Assembly (NCBI GenBank): GCA_020445045.1
Contig: JAGRHI010000149.1
Coordinates: 1-5,721, forward strand
Source of the DNA: Candidatus Competibacteraceae bacterium
Lineage (GTDB): Bacteria; Pseudomonadota; Gammaproteobacteria; Competibacterales; Competibacteraceae
Direction: 5' to 3'
DNA length: 5,721 bases
Both the position numbers and the translations under genes were made by a program. Below the pieces are notes generated by a model that saw only the letters and a list, made by a program, of their open reading frames with translations, searched no databases and was not told where the DNA came from. Below are positions 1-5,721 of the stretch, piece after piece (within the stretch, counting starts at the first letter, position 1; each line of letters begins with the position of its first letter).

Positions 1-667
1 GGTCGTGCGCCGCCGTGGCCGCGGCAAGATAGACCGTGGCGAGCACCGCGAAAATATACGCCTGGATGATTCCGGTCAGCAGCTCCAGCGCGTGCATCAA
101 CACCGGGAAAAACAGCGGCGTAATGATCAGCAGAATCGCTCCCACCACGGCGCCGCTCATCACGTTGCCGTAAAGCCGCACCGCCAATGCCAAGGTGCGG
201 GCCAGCTCGCCGACCAGATTCAAGGGCAGCATGATCGGGGTCGGTTCCAGGTAGTCCCGCAGATACGCGCGCCAGCCTCGCCGCCGGATGCCGAACAGCG
301 GCACCGCGACCAAGACGCACAGCGCCAGCGCGGTGGTGGTGGACAACGAGCCAGTGGGCGGTTCGAAACCGGGGACGATGGCCAACAGGTTGCAGGTGGC
401 GATGAAAACGAACAAGGTGCCCACGAACGGCAGATAGGGCGCGGCGTCCCGCCGGGCAATATCGCGGATTTGTCCCTGGATACCCTCGACCAGTACTTCC
501 AATAGGTTTTGCCAGGGCGACAGCGTGGCGTCGGCGGCCAGCCGGCGGGTGATCCACCGGGCCAACAGCACCAGCAGCGCCATGACCAGCCAGGTAAACA
601 GCAAGGTGGCGCCGATGCGGATGAAACCGAATTCGAACCAGATGGTTTGATCGGGACTGATGGTCAT
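1..667 (-). CDS. atpB: N-ATPase (second F1Fo ATPase) subunit a, partial at 3' end
   Basis: Subunit a of the membrane Fo sector, which forms the ion half-channels against the c-ring. The visible part is 222 residues from ATG at 667, and the gene continues past the left edge. Several hydrophobic helices are evident. The decisive motif is GELARTLALAVRLYGNVMSG at residues 153-172, whose Arg164 matches the essential E. coli aArg210. A later helix, LELLTGIIQAYIFAVLATVY (194-213), carries Gln202, matching aGln252. Relative to E. coli, the Glu219 position is Ala173 and the His245 position is Glu195. The start is supported by a GGAG eight bases upstream (676-679) and by the ATGA overlap with atpR. The neighbouring atpQ and atpR assign it to the N-type rather than the housekeeping enzyme. 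Ion specificity cannot be read here because the c subunit lies outside the window. The family call is secure, and Na+ transport is inferred from the family. Confidence 0.95.
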   Translation of the reverse strand, partial: MTISPDQTIWFEFGFIRIGATLLFTWLVMALLVLLARWITRRLAADATLSPWQNLLEVLVEGIQGQIRDIARRDAAPYLPFVGTLFVFIATCNLLAIVPGFEPPTGSLSTTTALALCVLVAVPLFGIRRRGWRAYLRDYLEPTPIMLPLNLVGELARTLALAVRLYGNVMSGAVVGAILLIITPLFFPVLMHALELLTGIIQAYIFAVLATVYLAAATAAHD

Positions 668-954
668 GCTCGTGACTCCGGCATCGGTCGCAAATAGCGC
701 GTCAGCACGACTCGCGCCGCAATAAAGGTCAACAGCGCAATCCCCAGCCGGATCAGGTTGCGATCCGGGCCAAGGATCAAATAGAACCCGGTCAGGCTGA
801 CAGCCAGCCGCAAAACGAAACTACCAGCCACCCACCAGGCGGGATGAGGGTGGCCGGGCAATCGCCGCAGGGTGAACCACAGGCCGGCGAAATAGAACAG
901 GCCCAGCAGCCATCCACCTAACGCGGCCAACAGCCCCATCCCATTCTCAATCAT
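664..954 (-). CDS. atpR: N-ATPase accessory membrane protein AtpR
   Basis: A 96-residue membrane protein found in N-ATPase operons between atpQ and atpB. Three hydrophobic segments are visible at about residues 6-27, 40-61 and 67-86. The first ends in the family-like FYFAGLWFTLRR. Segments two and three each contain an arginine in apolar sequence (Arg49 in SFVLRLAVS, Arg81 in FIAARVVL). As I recall the literature, these arginines were proposed to contact the c-subunit carboxylate, perhaps in c-ring assembly; that role is a proposal. The ATG at 954 lies inside the end of atpQ (8-base overlap) and has only a weak AGGA-like site before it, so coupled translation is likely. The stop overlaps the atpB start as ATGA. 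Length and position match the family, with no sign of damage. Confidence 0.9.
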   Translation of the reverse strand: MIENGMGLLAALGGWLLGLFYFAGLWFTLRRLPGHPHPAWWVAGSFVLRLAVSLTGFYLILGPDRNLIRLGIALLTFIAARVVLTRYLRPMPESRA

Positions 955-1312
955 GGGGTTCCTGTTTTTTCAACCATTGCCAGGCGGCGGCGCAGCCAAG
1001 CACCAGACCCGCGACCAGCAGCGTCAAGGTCCAGGAATGCCGGCTGGGCCAGTTCCGGTCGAACCACAACCCCAACAATGCGCCCAGGACGGCCGGTAGC
1101 GCCACCGTCCAGCCGACGATGCCGAACAGGCCCAGGCCGAACCAGACACTGGACCGATCCGTCTCGCGCGCCCGCAGCTTACGCGCCGCCTTGCGCCCCA
1201 CCTGGTCTGGCAGCGGATCGGGCAGCGGGGATGCGGCGGCCGGCGGGCTCTTGACCTTGCCCCTCTCCGCTTTTTTTCCTCCAGAAGGATTGGGACCGTG
1301 GGGTTGAGTCAT
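947..1312 (-). CDS. atpQ: N-ATPase accessory protein AtpQ (AtpI-like, ATPase gene 1 family)
   Basis: A 121-residue AtpI-like membrane protein. AtpI-type proteins are linked to assembly of the Fo c-ring or to cation supply, and the exact job of AtpQ is not settled. Residues 1-50 are polar, rich in Pro, Lys and Arg, and probably disordered or cytoplasmic. Two membrane segments follow, at about 57-82 (FGLGLFGIVGWTVALPAVLG) and 94-113, joined by the short loop LWFDRNWPS that is typical of the family. The start at 1312 was chosen because it forms an ATGA overlap with the atpC stop and has a strong GGAGG (1320-1324) seven bases upstream. The reading frame stays open upstream to 1615, but that part lies inside atpC and is a shadow. 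A GTG at codon 38 is a possible but less supported start. The second gene in the set that marks this operon as N-type. Confidence 0.88.
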   Translation of the reverse strand: MTQPHGPNPSGGKKAERGKVKSPPAAASPLPDPLPDQVGRKAARKLRARETDRSSVWFGLGLFGIVGWTVALPAVLGALLGLWFDRNWPSRHSWTLTLLVAGLVLGCAAAWQWLKKQEPHD

Positions 1313-1704
1313 CGACCGCCCTCCCCCAATTGCAGAAATCGCCGAATCATCCCTGCCTCCAGCCGGGCCAAGGCGCCACGGGCCGCTTTCTCCTGATCGT
1401 CGAGTTGACGAAACTCGGTGTCCACCACCTGCCGTAATCGGCGAAGATCGCCCTCCCGCACCGCCCGCCGCGCCGCGATCAACACTTCGGCGCCGCGCTT
1501 GCTCAGCACGCCCTGATCCACCGCCACGAACTGTTCCAGTCCGGCGGGCGTGGTGAAGCCCACGATGCCCGGCACCAGCGCCGCCACCCAATCGCGATGC
1601 CTCGGCAATAGACAAAAGGCGCCTTCCAAGCCTTCGGCACGAACTTGGGTTGCGGCTTCGTCCACCAAGGTTTGGGTCGGGGTCAGTACCTTCAACTGGA
1701 TCAT
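1309..1704 (-). CDS. atpC: N-ATPase subunit epsilon
   Basis: Subunit epsilon of the F1 central stalk, 131 residues. Epsilon links gamma to the c-ring and can regulate hydrolysis through its C-terminal helices. Residues 1-85 fit the beta-sandwich domain: an N-terminal MIQLKVLTPTQTLVDEAA strand pattern, then LLPRHRDWVAALVPG (32-46), equivalent to the E. coli YPGHAPLLTAIKPG region, then VDQGVLSKRGAEVLIAA. Residues 86-131 are charged and helical, as expected for the helical hairpin. The ATG at 1704 overlaps the atpD stop as ATGA and has GAGG (1712-1715) seven bases upstream. The frame is open a further 20 codons upstream, to 1764, but that stretch is inside atpD and unlike the family. The gene ends in another ATGA overlap with atpQ. 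Epsilon directly after beta, ahead of the Fo genes, is the N-ATPase order; housekeeping atp operons place epsilon last. Confidence 0.94.
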   Translation of the reverse strand: MIQLKVLTPTQTLVDEAATQVRAEGLEGAFCLLPRHRDWVAALVPGIVGFTTPAGLEQFVAVDQGVLSKRGAEVLIAARRAVREGDLRRLRQVVDTEFRQLDDQEKAARGALARLEAGMIRRFLQLGEGGR

Positions 1705-3110
1705 CGTCGCGCCTCGTCCAGGGTACCGATCATGTACAGATCCGCCTCGGCCCAATCGGCGCAACCATCGTTCAAAATGCGCTCGCAGTCGTCCAACACT
1801 TGCGGTAACGGCACGCTTTTACCGGACCGACCGGTGAAGTGTTCGGTGGTGAAAAACGGCTGGGTCAGATAGCGCTCCAACCGCCGGGCGCGATTGACGG
1901 TGCGCCGATCGGCCAACGACAACTCCTCCAGACCGAGCATGGCGATCAGATCCTTGAGTTCCTCGTACTCGGCCAGGGTCTTGCGCACCGCCTGGGCAAT
2001 CCGATAATGACGCTCGCTGACCAGCGCCGGGGTCAGCAGCTTGGAATCGGAAGTCAGCGGGTCCACCGCTGGGTAAAAACCCTGACTGGCGCGTTTGCGG
2101 GACAGCGCCACCGAAGCCGAAAGATGGGCGAAGGTGTGGGCGGCGGCGGGATCGGTAAAATCGTCGGCGGGCACGTAGACCGCCTGCACCGAGGTGACGG
2201 AACCGCCGGCGGCGTTGCAGATGCGTTCTTCCAACTCGGCCAGTTCGGTGCCCAGGGTCGGTTGATAGCCCACCCGCGACGGGATGCGGCCCATCAGACC
2301 GGAGACTTCGGCACCGGCCTGAATGAAACGGAAGATGTTGTCGATCAGCAGCAGCACGTCGCGGCGGGCGCTGTCACGGAAATACTCGGCGAGCGTCAGC
2401 GCGGCGTGACCGACCCGGAAGCGCGCGCCTGGCGGTTCGTCCATCTGCCCGAACACCAGCACCGCGTCCTTCAGCACGCCAGCCTCGCGCATCTCGCGAT
2501 ACAGTTCCTCCGCCTCGCGGCAGCGTTCGCCGATACCGCAGAACAGGCTGACACCCTGGTAGCGGCCCACCATGTTGTGAATCAGCTCGGTGATGACCAC
2601 GGTCTTGCCGACCCCGGCCCCGCCGAACAGCCCCGCCTTGCCACCACGTTCCAGCGGGCAGAGCAGATCGATGACCTTGATGCCGGTCTCGAACATCTCC
2701 AGACCGACCCGGCGTTGCGCCAGCGGAATCGGTGGTTGGTGAATCGAGCGTCGTTCGCCGTCCGCCAACGCCGGACCCTCGTCGATGGTCTGACCGAACA
2801 CATTGATCATGCGCCCCAACAGTTCCGGCCCGACTGGCACGGTCAGCGAACCGCCGCAATCATGTACCGGATCGCCGCGCGCCAAACCCTGGGTGGGCGT
2901 CAGGGCGATGCCACGCACCGTATCGGCCGCCAGGTGGTCGCTGACCTCGATGACCACCGATCGATCCCGGCCAGCGCGCAGTCGCTGCCGCAGGGCCGGC
3001 GGATGGTGGGGAAAACGCGCGTCCACCACGCTGCCGCGCACGGCGATCACCACCCCTTGCGGTTCGGTCACGACGCGGGTGGGTACTGATGAGGCTGAGA
3101 TGGCCGGCAT
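1701..3110 (-). CDS. atpD: N-ATPase catalytic subunit beta
   Basis: The catalytic F1 beta subunit, 469 residues, close to the usual 460-480. The N-terminal beta-barrel spans about residues 16-90. The nucleotide-binding domain carries Walker A GGAGVGKT (163-170), a catalytic Glu195 in GIGERCREAEELYREM (192-207), and Walker B LLLIDN with Asp257, followed by GRIPSRVGYQPTLG (274-287). The C-terminal helical domain has EELSLAD (395-401) in place of the DELSEED motif, then the conserved QPFF and FTG stretches. All catalytic residues are present, so it should be active. One oddity is Ala200 where most beta subunits have Gly in GERxREG. The ATG at 3110 was preferred over an in-frame GTG at 3128 because GGAGG lies at 3120-3124, overlapping that GTG's downstream codons. 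As first gene of atpDCQRB it heads the operon, and its product pairs with an alpha subunit encoded beyond the window. Confidence 0.96.
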   Translation of the reverse strand: MPAISASSVPTRVVTEPQGVVIAVRGSVVDARFPHHPPALRQRLRAGRDRSVVIEVSDHLAADTVRGIALTPTQGLARGDPVHDCGGSLTVPVGPELLGRMINVFGQTIDEGPALADGERRSIHQPPIPLAQRRVGLEMFETGIKVIDLLCPLERGGKAGLFGGAGVGKTVVITELIHNMVGRYQGVSLFCGIGERCREAEELYREMREAGVLKDAVLVFGQMDEPPGARFRVGHAALTLAEYFRDSARRDVLLLIDNIFRFIQAGAEVSGLMGRIPSRVGYQPTLGTELAELEERICNAAGGSVTSVQAVYVPADDFTDPAAAHTFAHLSASVALSRKRASQGFYPAVDPLTSDSKLLTPALVSERHYRIAQAVRKTLAEYEELKDLIAMLGLEELSLADRRTVNRARRLERYLTQPFFTTEHFTGRSGKSVPLPQVLDDCERILNDGCADWAEADLYMIGTLDEARR

Positions 3111-3119
3111 CGAATAAAA

Positions 3120-3124
3120 CCTCC
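3120..3124 (-). promoter_or_regulatory. Ribosome binding site of atpD
   Basis: The minus strand reads GGAGG nine bases before the ATG at 3110. It settles the atpD start: the in-frame GTG at 3128 would place this site inside the coding sequence. Confidence 0.75.
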
Positions 3125-3291
3125 ACACAAACCGCCCCGCAACCGCAACGGTGCCGGCGGCAAAGGTACTGCCGCGCCGAGGCCAAGCGGCTCCATTCCG
3201 AAGGACGGATTCGACGGCGATAGACAGCGCTCAATCCGGCGAAACTTGCAAACCGAAACTTTAACGACTATCGCTTAGCTAACCCTACATC

Positions 3292-3297
3292 AAGGAG
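3292..3297 (+). promoter_or_regulatory. Ribosome binding site of the DUF302 gene
   Basis: AAGGAG lies six bases before the ATG at 3304. It is a strong Shine-Dalgarno match and fixes the start of the secreted protein, including its signal peptide. Confidence 0.8.
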
Positions 3298-3303
3298 ATA
3301 ACG

Positions 3304-3756
3304 ATGAAAACCCTACGCTCGGTCTGCATGGTGGTACTGCTTGCAATGTCGCTCTCCGCATGGAGCGCCGACGGCTTGATTGCCGTCAAGAGTCCGTTCA
3401 GCCCCAAGGAAACGATGGATCGCCTGGAAACCCTGCTCCAGCGGAAGGGCCTGACGATCTTTGCCCGGGTCGACCACGCGGCGGGGGCGAAGAAAGTCGG
3501 CAAAACCCTCCGTCCGACCGAGTTGCTGATCTTTGGCAATCCGCAAGGTGGCACGCCGTTCATGGAATGCGCGCAAACGGTCGGGATCGACCTGCCGCTC
3601 AAGGCGCTGGTCTGGGAGGACGCCACCGGCCAGGTCTGGCTCGGCTACAACGATCCGGCATTCCTGGCCGCGCGCCACGGGGTCCCGGAATGCTCGGTGG
3701 TGGCCAAACTGCAAAAGGCACTGGCCGGTTTCGCCCAGGAAACCGTTGCCGATTGA
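3304..3756 (+). CDS. Secreted DUF302 domain protein
   Basis: A 150-residue protein with an N-terminal signal peptide: MKTLR, then a hydrophobic core at about residues 7-18, with likely cleavage after AWS at residue 21. The mature part is a single DUF302 domain. Family hallmarks are GLTIFARVDHAAGAKKVG (49-66), LRPTELLIFGNPQGGTPFM (69-87), a LPLKALVWED segment, and GQVWLGYNDP (99-108). DUF302 proteins have no established biochemical function; many are exported single-domain proteins. The mature chain has two cysteines, Cys89 and Cys120, which could form a disulfide in the periplasm (inference). The gene stands alone, divergent from atpD and convergent with queF 31 bases downstream, so it is probably monocistronic. 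An alternative signal cleavage one residue later is possible. Family assignment is confident; function is unknown. Confidence 0.92.
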   Translation: MKTLRSVCMVVLLAMSLSAWSADGLIAVKSPFSPKETMDRLETLLQRKGLTIFARVDHAAGAKKVGKTLRPTELLIFGNPQGGTPFMECAQTVGIDLPLKALVWEDATGQVWLGYNDPAFLAARHGVPECSVVAKLQKALAGFAQETVAD

Positions 3757-3787
3757 GCGGAGACATCCGCCCGGCGATGATCGTGCT

Positions 3788-4201
3788 TCAGGATTCCGCG
3801 CCGGCCAAGCGCACGCTGGGTTTGATCGCGATGCCGCCCCGGGGCCAGAACTCTCCCCGCACCTCCAGCCATTTCGGTTGCAGGAACTGGAACAGATCCC
3901 GGGCGATGCAGTTGACGCTGTCCTCGCTGAATTCGCCCTTGTTGCGAAAACTGAACAGGTACAGCTTCAGCGATTTCGATTCCACCAAGAACTCGCGGGG
4001 GCTGTAGCGAATGCCGATATGGGCGAAGTCGGGTTGTCCGGTCAGCGGACACAGGCAGGTAAACTCGGGACAGTCCAGTTCCACCACGTAATCCTGCTGG
4101 GGATAGCGGTTGTGGAACCGCTCCAACACGGTCGGGCTATAGGTTTGTGGGTACTCGGTCTTGGACTGACCCAGCAGCGTCAGGTTTTCGGTATCGGACA
4201 T
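3788..4201 (-). CDS. queF: NADPH-dependent 7-cyano-7-deazaguanine (preQ0) reductase, short type
   Basis: A cytoplasmic enzyme that reduces the nitrile of preQ0 to the amine preQ1 with two NADPH, the last step before insertion into tRNA in queuosine synthesis. At 137 residues it is the short, single-domain QueF type (as in Bacillus subtilis), not the double-length E. coli type. Visible motifs are CPEFTCLCPLTGQPDF (44-59), in which Cys51 is the thioimide-forming cysteine and Asp58 the proton donor. The NADPH-binding ESKSLK is at 74-79. FSFRNKGEFSED has Glu93 at the substrate-binding position, and the C-terminal PRGGI is at 120-124. The ATG at 4201 has GGAAG six bases upstream and fits the family N-terminus. 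The frame is open 25 codons further up to 4276, but that stretch is unlike the family and reaches the edge of the pntB terminator. Two extra cysteines, Cys44 and Cys49, flank the active site. A separate promoter in 4202-4274 is expected; none is clear. Confidence 0.96.
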   Translation of the reverse strand: MSDTENLTLLGQSKTEYPQTYSPTVLERFHNRYPQQDYVVELDCPEFTCLCPLTGQPDFAHIGIRYSPREFLVESKSLKLYLFSFRNKGEFSEDSVNCIARDLFQFLQPKWLEVRGEFWPRGGIAIKPSVRLAGAES

Positions 4202-4274
4202 GGCAAGCTTCCGGCGGTGAAGGTGTGCGGGATGGCCGGTTCGACCGCCCCGCCGGACAGCATAACGCAATCCC

Positions 4275-4308
4275 AAAAAAAGCGGGGCGACCCGAAGGCC
4301 GCCCCGCT
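4275..4308 (-). terminator. Rho-independent terminator of pntB with UUCG tetraloop
   Basis: Read on the minus strand, a 12-pair stem (4308-4297 with 4292-4281) contains nine outer pairs (AGCGGGGCG against its complement), one G-U pair and two C-G pairs. It closes on a UUCG loop in the very stable C(UUCG)G form. A run of seven T follows (4281-4275). The stem begins about 25 bases after the pntB stop codon. It should end the pnt transcript before queF. There is no T-run on the plus strand, so it is directional. Confidence 0.95.
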
Positions 4309-4333
4309 GGCTTGGGTGTAAACCCGATAAAGA

Positions 4334-5721
4334 TTAGCCGAGATCCTTGATGCCCTGGATCATCCCGGCCGCAACCTTTTGCGCGTCGCCGTAAACCATC
4401 CGGGTGTTATCGGCGAAGAACAACGCGTTCTCGATGCCGGCAAAGCCCACGCCCTTACCGCGCTTGATCACCTGCACGTTCTTGGCGTAATCGACGTTCA
4501 GAATCGGCATCCCATAGATCGGGCTGGACTTGTCGGTGCGCGCCGCCGGATTCACCACGTCGTTGGCGCCGATCACCAACGCCACGTCAGCGGTGGAAAA
4601 CTCTTCGTTGATCTCGTCCATGTCGAAGATCAGATCGTAGGGAACGCCGGCTTCCGCCAACAGCACGTTCATGTGGCCGGGCATCCGACCCGCGACCGGG
4701 TGAATGGCGAACTTGACATCGACATCACGTTCCATGAGCAGCTTGCACATTTCCCAGATCTTGTGCTGCGCCTGGGCCACCGCCATGCCATAACCAGGAA
4801 CGATGATGACCTTGCTCGCATACGCCATCTGAATGGCCGCATCCGGCGGCTCCATCGGCTTGAGGCTACCCGTTACCGCCTGCGCCTCGCCACTAGCCAG
4901 CGCCGCCCAGTTGCTGAACAGCACGTTCGACACCGAGCGGTTCATGGCCTTGGCCATCATCAGGGTCAACAAGGTACCCGACGAGCCGACGATGATACCG
5001 GCAATGATCATCGCCGAGTTACCCAGCACAAAGCCTTCCAGCGCCACCGCCAAACCGGTGAAGGCGTTGAACAACGAGATGACGACCGGCATGTCCGCGC
5101 CACCGATCGGCAGGGCCATCATGGCGCCAAACGCCAACGCCAGCAGGAAGAACACCGAAATCAGGGCGCCGTTGGAGCTATGACCCAGCGCAATGACCAA
5201 GCCGAGCACAACCGCCGCGCCGAAGACCGCCGCATTGAACTTCTGCTGCCCAGTGAAACGAAACTTAGCATCATCCTTGAAGAACTTGAGTTCCTGCAGC
5301 TTACCAAAAGCCACCACCGAGCCGGAGAACGCCACCGTGCCGATCAAAGCACCAGCCACCGCCATGATGAAAACATGGGTTTCCGGCGCTGCGTCGCCAT
5401 GATTCTTGAGCAATTCCACCGCGGCAATCGCCGCCGCCGCGCCGCCACCCATGCCATTGTAGATAGCGATCATCTGTGGCATGGCGGTCATCGCCACTTT
5501 CTTCGCGCCGTACCAGGCGATGGCGCCGCCGATGACAATGGCAGCGATCATCAGTATGTAATTGCCGGGACCGGCTTGAATCTGCGGATGAGTAAAGCTG
5601 ACCACCGTCGCCAGCACCATGCCGTAGCCCGCCCAGACAATGCCGCTGCGGGCGGTCGTCGGATGCGACATCCGCTTGAGGCCGACGATGAACAATACGG
5701 CCGTCAGGAAATAAATCGTTT
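4334..5721 (-). CDS. pntB: NAD(P) transhydrogenase subunit beta, partial at 5' end
   Basis: The beta subunit of the membrane transhydrogenase that couples proton entry to hydride transfer from NADH to NADP+. The 461 visible residues compare with 462 in E. coli, so only a few N-terminal residues lie beyond the right edge. The TTG at 5695 is not the start, because family-like sequence continues upstream (YFLTAVLFIVGLKRMSHPTT). Numbering from the first whole codon, the membrane domain II fills about residues 1-265 and includes GGADMPVVISLFN (206-218), with Asp209 and Asn218 matching E. coli Asp213 and Asn222. The NADP(H)-binding domain III follows from about 295: GYGMAVAQAQ (309-318), HPVAGRMPGHMNVLLAEA, GANDVVNPAA (384-393) and KRGKGVGFAG (419-428). 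The position of E. coli His91 is Asn88, in AIYNGMGGG. pntA, or split pntAa and pntAb, is expected just upstream beyond the window. A strong terminator follows the stop. Confidence 0.97.
   Translation of the reverse strand, partial: TIYFLTAVLFIVGLKRMSHPTTARSGIVWAGYGMVLATVVSFTHPQIQAGPGNYILMIAAIVIGGAIAWYGAKKVAMTAMPQMIAIYNGMGGGAAAAIAAVELLKNHGDAAPETHVFIMAVAGALIGTVAFSGSVVAFGKLQELKFFKDDAKFRFTGQQKFNAAVFGAAVVLGLVIALGHSSNGALISVFFLLALAFGAMMALPIGGADMPVVISLFNAFTGLAVALEGFVLGNSAMIIAGIIVGSSGTLLTLMMAKAMNRSVSNVLFSNWAALASGEAQAVTGSLKPMEPPDAAIQMAYASKVIIVPGYGMAVAQAQHKIWEMCKLLMERDVDVKFAIHPVAGRMPGHMNVLLAEAGVPYDLIFDMDEINEEFSTADVALVIGANDVVNPAARTDKSSPIYGMPILNVDYAKNVQVIKRGKGVGFAGIENALFFADNTRMVYGDAQKVAAGMIQGIKDLG

Larger units (their letters stand above)
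3111..3303. promoter_or_regulatory. Divergent intergenic region between atpD and the DUF302 gene
   Basis: This 193-base gap must hold the promoters for the leftward N-ATPase operon and the rightward DUF302 gene, unless distant promoters are used. The half nearer the DUF302 gene is clearly more AT-rich than the atpD side. A weak sigma70-like candidate for the plus strand is TTGCAA (3246-3251) with TATCGC (3269-3274) at 17-base spacing; the -10 match is poor. No convincing minus-strand promoter was found. A short GCGGC/GCCGC hairpin (3157-3161 with 3171-3175) lies in the presumed atpD leader, but it is too small to call a regulator. No small gene was recognised here. Confidence 0.5.

Noticed and set aside
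5..697. Plus-strand open frames over the first 700 bases
   Set aside because: They are antisense to atpB and the end of atpR, are Gln/Arg/Gly-rich and have no motif.
1839..3089. 416-codon open frame on the plus strand, antisense to atpD
   Set aside because: It lies wholly opposite a clear atpD. Its translation is rich in Gln, His, Arg and Gly with no recognisable domain, as expected from the antisense of a GC-rich gene.
3126..3128. GTG at 3128 as the atpD start
   Set aside because: It would put the GGAGG site within the coding sequence and has no good site of its own; the ATG at 3110 fits better.
3217..3274. Inverted repeat GCGATAG (3217-3223) and CTATCGC (3268-3274), about five helical turns apart
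   Set aside because: Seven-base matches are expected about once by chance in a region this size, and no known operator is recognised.
3757..3770. Small hairpin GCGGA-GACA-TCCGC between the DUF302 and queF stop codons
   Set aside because: The stem has only five pairs and no T-run on either strand, so it is not a convincing bidirectional terminator.
4202..4274. Possible preQ1 riboswitch upstream of queF
   Set aside because: The leader is short and GC-rich. I saw no preQ1-type hairpin with an A-rich tail next to the ribosome site, and such switches usually control transporters or queF in other phyla.
3533..4321. 262-codon plus-strand open frame across the DUF302 gene and antisense queF
   Set aside because: It overlaps two well-supported genes in other frames, and its product is low-complexity without family resemblance.
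5693..5695. TTG at 5695 as the pntB start
   Set aside because: Family-like membrane sequence continues in frame to the window edge, so the true start lies outside.

Overview
The window is GC-rich proteobacterial chromosome. The gene content (a secondary N-type F1Fo ATPase, a two-component pnt transhydrogenase, short QueF, DUF302) would suit a gammaproteobacterium from an aquatic, saline or wastewater habitat, but no marker here fixes the taxon. All recognised genes look intact, apart from the two cut by the window edges.

Layout. Positions 1-3110 (minus strand) hold the first five genes of an N-ATPase operon in the diagnostic order atpD-atpC-atpQ-atpR-atpB. The atpB gene runs off the left edge, and atpE, atpF, atpA and atpG are expected beyond it. 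Every junction overlaps (ATGA at three, 8 bases at the fourth), so the genes are tightly coupled. Positions 3111-3303 are a divergent intergenic region. Positions 3304-3756 (plus strand) encode a small secreted DUF302 protein. Thirty-one bases further on, it converges with queF (3788-4201, minus), the preQ0 reductase of queuosine synthesis. A strong intrinsic terminator at 4275-4308 (minus) ends the transcript of pntB (4334 to beyond 5721, minus), the beta subunit of proton-translocating NAD(P) transhydrogenase, which lacks only its first few residues.

How the genes relate. The N-ATPase is known as a second F-type ATPase thought in most hosts to hydrolyse ATP and export Na+. AtpQ and AtpR are its membrane accessory proteins. 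The transhydrogenase uses the proton-motive force to make NADPH, and QueF consumes NADPH, but the terminator between them argues against one operon. The window therefore holds two membrane ion-coupled machines separated by two unrelated single genes. I saw no RNA genes, mobile elements, CRISPR arrays or phage genes. I did not find an undescribed system. The points most worth a second look are residue-level: Asn in place of the E. coli beta-His91 in PntB, and the altered E219/H245 pair in the ATPase a subunit.
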